From Krasilnikovozyma curviuscula (lineage: Eukaryota > Basidiomycota > Tremellomycetes > Cystofilobasidiales > Mrakiaceae): a stretch of 30,515 nucleotides of DNA. Every line of letters starts with the position of its first letter. Position 1 is the first letter of the stretch. Made by a program: the position numbers and the translations under genes. The stretch lies in the NCBI GenBank assembly GCA_014825775.1, contig MVAQ01000246.1:1-30515 (forward strand). The letters are read 5' to 3'. Under the pieces are notes generated by a model. That model did no database searches, was not told where the DNA came from, and saw only the letters and a list, made by a program, of their open reading frames with translations. Below are positions 1 to 8,066 of this stretch, in pieces.

Positions 1-1128
1 GGCCAAGAATTCAGCACCATGGAACATGTCGTCTGTAAGCTCAGGCGGAAGATCGGCCATGATAGATTGGGCTTGAAGCTGTTGAGGTGTTGCTGTTCGG
101 AGAGGTTGTTGAGGGGGCATATGCTGGCCTGGAGGACCGTTCACACCAGGTGGGTATCGTGGTGGCATCTGTTGGTGAGGAAGCATTCCTCCTCCTGGAC
201 CTAGCTGGGATGGCGGTTGTTGAGGATGTTGAATAGGTCGCATTGGACCTGATACTTGTCTAGGCTGTTGACCAGGAGGGCCTTGTGGAGGACCTGGAGT
301 GAAGTGATAAGTTGTGTTAGTGAGCTCTTCGGCAGCGCGGCAGGCTTTGTTTGCCGTCCGGAAAAAAAGGGGCGCTGTGTGTTATTTTGCTTACCATTCG
401 AAAAGGCCCCAGGTGGTGGAGGACGACCCTGCATGTTCATTGCGCCCGGTGGACGCTGCTGAGGATGCTGACCAGGGAATTGCTGACCGGGATACTGTTG
501 TGGCGGACCTCCGTTCATCTGAGGAATCTCTGAGTTCTGGAAGGATGGAGGACCTCCCAAGGTTCCAGGCTTGGAGTAGTTCGGTGGATATCCCATCGGA
601 AGGTGACTCTGGGTGGTTGTCATGGGCGAGGAAGACATGGTCTGGAACAAAGGGAGGTCCGGAAGGGGTTAGCGTGGGCTCTATACTGACGTGATGCCTT
701 TTTTCGCGATTAAAGGGGCTTACCTGAGAGTACATCAAAGCGTCAGATGAACCTTGGCCTTTGTTCTTCGCATTGAATATCTCCCAAAAGACTGTCCACC
801 ACCTGGAGCGACAATGCAGACAAGCCGATTAACGGTAAAAAAGGGTCAGCAGGTGTAGGCGACTTCAGGATCAACTCGCGTCACCATCATACAAGATGGA
901 GAGATTGCAGAGGGGTAGCACAGAAGGAAACGGATATACTTACTCCGACAGATATCCACCGTTGATCGAATCCTGCGGTAGCTTCACGTCCGGGTTGACA
1001 TTCGCCTCTCGAGCAACCATCTCGGCGGATTGCGTCCAACCCTTTTTCTTCAGATAGTCGACGAGATAGTAGTCCAAGCTATTTGCACCAACCGAGTAGT
1101 CACCATCACCAGATCCGAATGGGGACAT
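1..1128 (-). CDS. LisH-domain (Flo8/SSBP-type) transcriptional regulator, 3' end cut by window edge
   Basis: Probable nuclear transcriptional (co)regulator. Exons read on the minus strand: 1128-944, 802-724, 641-395 and 293-1; the phases agree at every junction and give at least 268 codons. Residues about 15-45 form a LisH dimerisation motif (LDYYLVDYLKKKGWTQSAEM). It is followed by the block EWWTVFWEIFNAKNKGQG, typical of fungal Flo8 and animal SSBP/SSDP proteins. After that the chain is Pro/Gln/Met-rich and low complexity, as in activators of this family. I chose the ATG at 1128 because it opens just before LisH. The frame stays open upstream to about 1323, but that stretch is CT-rich, has no usable acceptor and no family resemblance, so it looks like leader. 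The C-terminus lies outside the window. The family call is firm; which Flo8-like paralogue it is cannot be told. Confidence 0.85.
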
Positions 1129-2732
1129 GGGGAGATCGCAGTACAAGATTAGGGTTACGTGAGGAAAGAGCAAGCGGAGGCGGCGAAGGAGGAGGAATTT
1201 GGGCCAGGAGCGAAAAAAGAGCATGGCAAAACGGAACGTCAGCTTCACGTCTATGGATCCGAATTCTTCCCTCTGCACCCAAGTCCTTCTACACCATGGT
1301 CTCCCACCGGAAAGCAGACCCAAAAGTGGTTCCTAACAGACGGCACGACGTGCAACAAAAAGAGAGGCGACCAAACGTACCCAGCGTTCTTTTCCCATCC
1401 CTCTGGCATTCCAGACGAAGTTCCCGACGTGTTTATCGAAGGGACAGTGTTCTTCTTCTTCCCTTTCTCATTCAGAGGGGTTTGCTGTTGGCCATGATGC
1501 TGTCCGTTTGAAGAGATGGCCTGAGACATGCCTGGCTCCCAACGAGCGCTGGACACTGGGCGAGGTTTGCAGAACGGCCTCGTTCGACCTGATTTGAACC
1601 TGTCCCCGTCTGTTGCTGAAGTCTACCTAGAAATGCTATCCAACCCCCCTGGTGGTGCTACTGTGTTCTTCGTCGACGGCGCTGGTCTTTGAGGGCTGCT
1701 AAAACAAGCAGTTGAACGGGGAAAGAAGACAAGCAGCGCACGCACGCCTATGGCTGTCGAAAGCGGATAGCTGAGGGATATCCCCTGGTGAAGGCTATGT
1801 GGGTGCTGCTGGTCGGTGCTTGGTATGCTGACTCTGCTGCTTGATTTACTGAGACCGTCGTTTCTGGCCTGCCCTGGCTGTTGGCTATGACTGCAGGGAA
1901 AAAAGCACAAGCCAGCCTGTCGAAGCGCCAATGTCGCCACAGACTCCCAATGCGGGCCAAAAATGTGTATTAAGCTCAGGAGCATATTTTTCTTAATGGA
2001 AACAGCACTTTGTACGGCTAAAGTGGTGTGTTTTATACAATAGTCTTCGTGTCCAGCATCTACAGTAAAAAGCTGGTGCTCTTCGGGCTTGATTTGCCAC
2101 TGGTACAGGCAGCAAAACGTTCTTCGTCTTTGCAGCGGCAGCTTATTTAATTGTGAGAGATGCTTGTCGCCTGTGGAAGGGCCCGGTCTCTGCTTCTTTG
2201 GAAAGAAACGCCCGGAATTCTGAGCTTGGGTTTGGTTGCGACGGGGCGTCGAAGCAACGGCACAGTGCCAACTTGCAAACAAACAACAGTGGAGATGGCG
2301 AACCTCAAACGGCTCTTCTCGATCCAAGAAGCTTCGCTGTACAAGTTCCCCACTCTCCTTCTTGAGGAGTCCCGTCATTTGATTTTCACTCGCTTATGCA
2401 CGGTGCTACCTGTTACACGACTGGCACGACTGCCTCGGCCCTGTCACCGGCTCGTTTAACCCTATCTCTGGTGCGACGCATGACAGCGAGATGAGCAGCT
2501 TCTTACATCTTTGTTGTTGGTTCTGAATGCTGCTCAGGTCGCGTTCCATCTCTTCCCCCATCAAGTCCTGCGGGCTTAGCTTTGTTTTAATTGAGGTTGT
2601 GTGAGCTTTGCAAAACTCACCCGCGGGCTGAGCTTTTCCTGTCAGAGACCTTGCTAAGCCAATCTAAACTGACATGATAAACATTTATACCATGAAAGTA
2701 GAGGAAACATGTTGATGTCAAAAAGCTGACTT
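1129..2732 (-). promoter_or_regulatory. Long upstream/leader region of the LisH gene and 3' flank of STT3
   Basis: About 1.6 kb lies between the STT3 stop and the LisH start, both genes being on the minus strand. The part next to the start (about 1130-1260) is strongly pyrimidine-rich on the coding strand, as in fungal leaders. An ATG-led frame on the minus strand (1556-1251) begins with a plausible N-terminus (MSQAISSNGQHHGQQQ) and contains a GTACGT donor-like site, so it could be an upstream ORF or a missed first exon. I could not join it in frame to the LisH exon. The region also holds a 251-codon ORF of unknown status, listed separately. Long leaders are common for genes of this regulator class. 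Confidence 0.5.
1623..2378 (-). CDS. Unassigned 251-codon ORF, doubtful
   Basis: An uninterrupted ATG-to-TAG frame of 251 codons lies in otherwise noncoding sequence between STT3 and the LisH gene. The predicted protein is Ser/Gln/Arg-rich, with no motif, signal peptide or membrane segment that I recognise. Parts of the other two minus-strand frames are also open here (for example 1960-1748), which suggests a stop-poor composition and not selection for coding. It may be a small orphan gene, part of the LisH gene's leader transcript, or chance. I list it because a frame this long is unusual for this spacer. Confidence 0.2.
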   Translation of the reverse strand: MTGLLKKESGELVQRSFLDREEPFEVRHLHCCLFASWHCAVASTPRRNQTQAQNSGRFFPKKQRPGPSTGDKHLSQLNKLPLQRRRTFCCLYQWQIKPEEHQLFTVDAGHEDYCIKHTTLAVQSAVSIKKNMLLSLIHIFGPHWESVATLALRQAGLCFFPCSHSQQPGQARNDGLSKSSSRVSIPSTDQQHPHSLHQGISLSYPLSTAIGVRALLVFFPRSTACFSSPQRPAPSTKNTVAPPGGLDSISR

Positions 2733-5700
2733 TTAGTTGGTGTTCCTCCTCTTCATCGCAGGTGCTTTGGTCGCACCCGCCTTTAGCCTCTTTCCACCTT
2801 TGAACGCATTTGCGCTCTTGTGGTCTCGTCCCAAAGGATCTTCCTTTTTGACTTGGTAGATACGAACCTGCCAAAAACACAACTGCGTGAATAACTGAGT
2901 CCGTAAGCAGGCGACGCTAGGGTGAGGGACTTACAATCCAGTTCTCACTCGTGAAAGCTTCGTCTAGGATGTCAAGTTGAGGACTAGCGGGAATGTCTTG
3001 TTGTCTCACTCTATCGACAGCTCTTCCTCCACCGAAAAGCTCTGGGAATCTGTAATAAGACATCTTGTACATCAGAGACTCCTTCATGACCTTCGAACTG
3101 TAGAACAGATTAACAATATAATCAGTCTCAGTCTCAACAAGTAACAAAAAGGGAGGTGAAAGATCTTACGCGTCCTTATCAACCTTGTACTCTCCTCTAC
3201 TGGTGAAGTAAGTACTTTCCTGAACTTCATCAGGCCAGATACCCTGAGCGATTCTGACCATCCACAGGAACTTGTTCATGTCGTCACCTGAGTAGCCCAA
3301 GAGGCCACCAAAGATGACAAGAACGTATTCGACATCGTGCTTGCGGAGGATTGGGTAGGAGACTTCTTCGCGCGACGACATAGCTTTGCCGACGGTCGCG
3401 ATATGAGCTAGAAATAAATATAGACGTGAGTCCGCTTGAATCTGCCAATCAGTCCATTAATAAAGTCAAATCCTTACTGTTGTTCCAAGCTGATGGGAGG
3501 AAGATTGATTGAAGGTCAGTAAGGTATTCTGAAATTAAGGATGAATGGGAGAGGCTCACTGTTGTTGTCAACGATCTGCGAGTGAAAGTGGAAGAAGATT
3601 TAGTTAAAAGCTTTTCCGTGTCTCGATTTGAGAAAATTATGACTTACCGTGGGTCTATCAGCCATACCAGCGATCTGATATCCGTAATCCCACCAACTCA
3701 TCACAACGTCATCCTTATCGGTGTTCTGTCTCAGCCAGTAGTACGCCTCTCTGAAATCATCAATGATGTTTTGACTTCCATCCTGATTGGAGGTACTCAA
3801 CACAACGGATGGTGAAGAATACGCGTTCGAGGTGACCCAGGTACAGTGCAAGACAAACATCAAGAGGAACGTTGTCATGGTGACAATGACGAGTAGTCTC
3901 GAAGCTTTGCTGAAAATACCAGTTTTTGGTGTCGCGTCGGGTTTCGTGTAGTTTGTTGTGGTAACGATTGGTGAGCTGGTAGTGACCTCAACTGGGGCAG
4001 AAGTGACTTCAGCGGCGGTGACAGCTGCTTTCTTCTTTTTCTTCGAAGCAGGAGACGCAGCAGGAGCGATTTCAGACACGACTTGAGCAGGGGTTGCCTT
4101 TGGAGTTGGTGGAAGTGCATTGTTGTCATAGACTGGCGCTGGAGTGTAAGGGTTGATGTAGGTAGAGAAGAGTGTGCTGACGGCGATGGCGGCAGCGACG
4201 CACACAACTGGTGTGAGAGTGAGCATCTATAATGAAAATCACATGATTTCAGATCCATAGTAACTTGGAAACATCAGCTGTGATGCCACTCACCAATCTG
4301 ACCATTACTCCAGCGAAGTAAGACGCCAACGTAGCGTATATAATGATGAAGACATGGCCCTCGTTGAGTTCGCGGAAGGAGAGATAGATTCCAGCAGGGA
4401 ACAAGAAGATCAGCATATTCAGGTCGAAGAAGAATGAAGGCCAGGCGGTAGGTTGATGTTCGGAGACGGAGGCAATGATTGGAACTGCAAAGTAGGGAGA
4501 TCCGGCATTCAGTCAAGGTTCAAAATCTTGGTTAGAAATGTTCTACTGACTGTGAATCTTGGCGTATCCTGTGTCCCACAAACTGTAAAAACGACCGTTC
4601 CATGGAGCGATCTTGCCACTCATCGTCAAGCCAACCAATGCGACACAACTGAGGCCGAAGACGGCTACCACGAAGTAAGTGAGAAGAGATTTGAATTGTT
4701 TAGCAGGCAGATATGATCGGACAACTTGGACAAAAGCAACAAGCTGAAGGAGACCAAAGACACCTTTAGATATATCACAGATGTCAGACACAGTGGATCG
4801 CGGGGTAGAGTGAAGAGTTCAGCGACTCACCGAGAGCTGCCATGTGTTCACTCGTCTTCAACGGCAAGAAGCCGACGAAAGGAACTTGCATAGAAGCGAG
4901 CGTTCCAATGAGGTACCATGATGAGTACGCGAGGTACAGTCTGTCAGAGTATCGGCCCATGAGTACCAAGACGAAGGCGTGAAGTGGCAGCATATTGGTG
5001 ATGAAGACATATCCACCCCAAGCAGCAACCATGTATCCATAGAACAAAGCGGCCAGAGTACCCCACATAGCGCTACCGTGCTTGAGGGCTTTCACCCACA
5101 GGTAGAAGGTGAACATGAGCAGAAAGATGGCGATGGCTTCGTTATCATAAGAGCCTGCAACTGAACGAGAGATGTATCCTGGTGCAATCGCAATGAATGC
5201 GGCTGACAGGAGGCCGGCGGCGTATTTGTCTTCTCCTGAAAGCTCGTTGGTGAACCTGTGTGACGGCGTATCATAAAGTAGAGTCGCACATGTCAGTGTC
5301 TCAACTTCATGCCAACCTGTTTCGAGTCCAAGATGAGACTAGAAACTTACAGATAAGTAGCCCAAGCAGTCAAACCAGAGAAAGCAGGGGCGAGCATCAC
5401 ACAAACGTTTCTGATGTCGATTGGGATATTGAAGAACCTCAGCGTGTTGTAGATGATTCCTGAGGTCACCATAAGACCAGGATAGACAGTACCACCGACA
5501 ACTCTTCCTAATGGGTACCATGCAGTGGGGTCGAACCAGTTCCAGAACTCGTAGTAACCTGAAGCAGTGAGTACTTTGGCTGCGGAGGGTGAATCAAGAC
5601 GAGATTGACAGAGAGAAAAAATAACGTGTCAGCTGACGGTACCCAGTGATGTAAACACCAACTGTCAGTTGACGTACTAGCTCTGTGAGTTCACATTGGT

Positions 5701-6007
5701 AGTTATTTCGTTTAAAGACGGGCGCCAGCGTGCAGTTTTGAAAAAAAGTGGGATCAGTCTCTCTTCCTTGCCTAGCAGCCTTCTTTGGAGCTGTCTCGAC
5801 TGACCTAAAGTTGAACCAAGGATCAAACTCGTGAATGATACTCTCATGCCGAACGACAGCAAACAGTCTGGACGAGATAGCAGCTCCTGAGATGATGGCC
5901 AGAATCAAAAACCTGAGCAGACCTTGGATGTTCTTGAGCGTCTTCTTGTTGAGCTTGGGAACTGGGTACGCCAGCCCAGCGCTCGTTGTCTTTGCCTTGG
6001 GCGCCAT
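2733..6007 (-). CDS. STT3: STT3, catalytic subunit of the oligosaccharyltransferase complex
   Basis: Transfers the lipid-linked oligosaccharide to Asn-X-Ser/Thr in the ER lumen (EC 2.4.99.18); a multi-pass ER membrane protein. Exons on the minus strand: 6007-5805, 5682-5678, 5579-5351, 5255-4831, 4763-4551, 4484-4294, 4226-3648, 3575-3560, 3489-3478, 3407-3170, 3097-2935 and 2867-2733. They total 2409 nt, or 802 aa, against about 720 in yeast. Family motifs: first DxD-type site in [13 protein letters not shown] (D62), second acidic motif GSYDNEA (D183/E185), SVSEHQ loop (364-369), WWDYG (600-604), DNNTWNNT sequons (618-625) and DK motif DMNKFLWM (667-674). A low-complexity Lys/Pro/Ala insertion (about 448-525) explains the extra length. 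Exons 2, 8 and 9 are microexons, and the frame works only with them. A more upstream in-frame ATG (6154) is less likely, because homology begins after 6007. Confidence 0.95.
3478..3489 (-). other. STT3: 12-nt microexon of STT3 (exon 9)
   Basis: The twelve bases CTTGGAACAACA complete one sequon Thr, encode W-N-N and supply the first base of the next sequon Thr. The acceptor is CCCATCAG and the donor GTAAGG. The length is a multiple of three and both flanking introns are phase 1, so skipping it would keep the frame and remove one N-glycosylation sequon. Confidence 0.88.
3560..3575 (-). other. STT3: 16-nt microexon of STT3 (exon 8)
   Basis: Sixteen bases encode IVDNN plus the first base of a Thr codon. 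Upstream is the acceptor CACTCGCAG and downstream the donor GTGAGC. The exon joins [16 protein letters not shown] (exon 7) to the next microexon and rebuilds the conserved DNNTWNNT segment. Confidence 0.88.
5678..5682 (-). other. STT3: 5-nt microexon of STT3 (exon 2)
   Basis: The five bases AGCTA sit between an acceptor (CTCACAG) and a strong donor (GTACGT) on the minus strand. Exon 1 ends in phase 2 (AG) and exon 3 starts with CC. Only with these five bases does the protein read FNFR-A-T-KVL, the conserved STT3 sequence after the first DxD-type motif. The direct exon 1 to exon 3 joins I tested are out of frame. The flanking introns are 122 and 98 nt. Confidence 0.88.
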
Positions 6008-6904
6008 CTTGCCGATATAGAGGCCCTTTTGCTGGAAAACGTCGTCGAAAGCTACTCTGCAGAGCTCTCGCGCAGTGTCTGCTGTCAGTCGCCACGGATA
6101 CCAATTCTCAGTTTTAGACCTAATGAGAGATTGGATCCCACCGAGTGTATCCAACCCATTCTTGTACTTTCAATTTAGGTGCAAAGAATGTTCGAGTGAA
6201 TATCCATTATCTTTTGGAACTTGTTTACGAGGGTTGCGCATTTATATGTGACTACCCTAAGGTGTTGTTTGGAACGTTGAATCCTACTCTCCCTCTGACC
6301 TTCTCGCTTTTCCCGCCTATCGCAATCCTGACATCTCCCTTAGGAAGACCAATTCAGCCGATCTCACGAAGAGATAAAATTCAAGCTTTTCCCAAGGTAG
6401 CGATGGGCAAACCCATAGACAACATTTTAGAGGCTAATGGAAGTAAAATAAACAAAATGAGCGCAATTACATACGCAAATCCACAAGGAGAACTTACACC
6501 CTGGAAGACATCTCAAACCGAGAAGATCGAGAAGATTCGCACCCCTCACCTTGCCCCGTCAGGTGTCGTCCTCTCACGGCCAACCCGAATCTCTTCCCTA
6601 TGAAGTGTTACAAGCTCCACACAAATCGTCTTCTAGAAAGACTCGCACTGATCCCGCCTTTCGTACCGACCAGTTGGGCGGATTTCGCTATGAGAAACTA
6701 AAATATCCATACCATTCACAGTTTACCAAGAAGCTTCTTTTCAAGCTGCGGGGGAGGATCAGGGACTTCTAACCCTCGTTGTATAATCTGAGTTTAACAA
6801 AACAATGTAAAGCAGGGAAAACAAACTGCTATGGTCGCGGTTTAGGTTGAAGTGGTGTGAAGGGTGTGAACAATTGTCAAATTGTACCTTGATGTTCAAA
6901 ACGT
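6008..6904. promoter_or_regulatory. Spacer: STT3 promoter side and 3' flank of the macro-domain gene
   Basis: About 900 bp lies between the STT3 start and the macro-domain stop. The STT3-proximal part should hold its promoter and leader, and the minus-strand frame is open up to 6154. The minus strand has no convincing ORF in the rest. The plus strand carries two overlapping frames that may belong to a small gene (separate entry). I recognise no tRNA or repeat here. Confidence 0.5.
6403..6772 (+). CDS. Possible small plus-strand gene, exon structure unresolved
   Basis: The 3' part is open in one frame from 6461 to the TAA at 6770-6772. Its predicted C-terminus is basic (PYEVLQAPHKSSSRK, FRTDQLGGFRYEKLKYPYHS, ending KLRGRIRDF) and looks like a real small basic protein, perhaps mitochondrial or ribosomal; I do not recognise it. 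A pyrimidine-rich acceptor (CCCCGTCAG, ending 6562) could start the last exon. A second frame with ATGs at 6403 and 6458 overlaps it, and I found no donor that joins the two cleanly. One option is the ATG at 6437 followed by a 120-nt intron (6443-6562). The minus strand has no competing ORF here. Confidence 0.3.
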
Positions 6905-7826
6905 TCACCAATCGGGAGGGAAGTACTCTGGAGCAATCTTATGGTAGACTTCTTGATCTCTGTCGCTGAAAACAACAAAGACAATGAGATCCAGCTAAAG
7001 ATGAAGCAAAATGAGCAAATTGCGACGGTTGTCAATGAGACAAACGACTCTTACCTGCGAACCCTTGTCGCTCTCCAGAAACTCCCGGACAGTCTTCATT
7101 GCTACATGGGTTGCCAAAGTCACCGGAAATCGATCTGCGTAAAACAAACAAGCGTAAGCGGTAAACCTGAAAGCCAGATTACTTGTTTGCTCTATACGCT
7201 GAGCGATACTCACATATGGCTGTAGAGATACAGCAAAATGCCTATTCGATTAAAAGGCTCATCAGAGTCGCTGAAATCAAGAGACAGAAAGACCAAAAGG
7301 ATTGGTAAACTCACAACTGAATTCATATTCTCAGCCACAGAATTGTCCAAAGTGTTTTTGTAGCAGTTTGCCAACAGACTCTTCGCTTCCTCTTCAGATT
7401 GGTTTCCCCAGATAGGTCCTGGAGTGTGAGAGACTCGCTTTGCGGGCAAGTTATATCCACCTGTCATTTTTGACTCGCCTGTCTTGGCTCCATTCAGAGT
7501 TCTGCATTCCTTCAGCAGAGAAGGACCAGCTGCATGGTGGATTGCTCCATCCACACCACCTCCTCCTAGAAGGAGAGTGTTGGCGGCGTTGGTAATGACG
7601 TCGATTTCGAGTTCGGTGATATCGCCTCGCCAAATTGCAAGTTTGGAGTTCATTGTTTTACTTGGTCGGCTGCACAGAATTGTGTTGACCTAGTGAGAAT
7701 TCTGACTAAGGACAACAGGAGGAGGAGAACTCACAAAAGCGACCGTGTCGAGGCTGTTGACCTGAGAGCTCCAGAGCTGTACAAGGTGGGTAGAGTCGGA
7801 ATGGAATGAGCAGCAGTAATGGCCAT
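6905..7826 (-). CDS. Macro-domain protein, MacroD-type ADP-ribose hydrolase
   Basis: Likely removes ADP-ribose from proteins or deacetylates O-acetyl-ADP-ribose. Exons on the minus strand: 7826-7735, 7669-7315, 7241-7214, 7134-7055 and 6994-6905. Together they make 645 nt, or 214 aa. The macro fold is complete: WRGDIT, then [22 protein letters not shown] (the NAAN is at 58-61), [19 protein letters not shown], the phosphate-loop region CCISTAIYRFP (152-162), and a C-terminal strand [11 protein letters not shown]. Loop residues usually Gly in GIYGxP are Ala and Arg here. The first exon adds 36 residues ([20 protein letters not shown], then R/S/T-rich), resembling a mitochondrial presequence. 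Its 65-nt intron and Kozak-like ATG support it. A shorter 178-aa form could start at 7653. The domain call is strong; the first exon is moderately supported. Confidence 0.85.
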
Positions 7827-8066
7827 GATCGTGTAAGATGGAAGACCAGAGAGCTGTAAATTTATTCTGGTTAACGCTTAAGACGAAATGCCAGTGAGCT
7901 CTAATGGGTTGCTGTAGTTTGAAGACATCTTCTGGGTTTCCTCTGCGTCATGGCAAGGTAACCTAACAACAAATCTCAACTAGCAAGCAACTCGAAAATC
8001 TTTCTGGGATACAAAAGATTACAACAAATCGATGCATAGATGAGAGACAGAAGTAGGCACACCGAC

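Noticed and set aside
940..1323. N-terminal extension of the LisH protein to 1323
   Set aside because: The frame is open, but the encoded residues do not resemble the family and the DNA is leader-like and CT-rich.
7242..7276. Upstream acceptor TTTCAG in macro-domain intron 2
   Set aside because: Using it adds codons that hit a TGA at once; the later AATAG acceptor keeps the frame and the motif.
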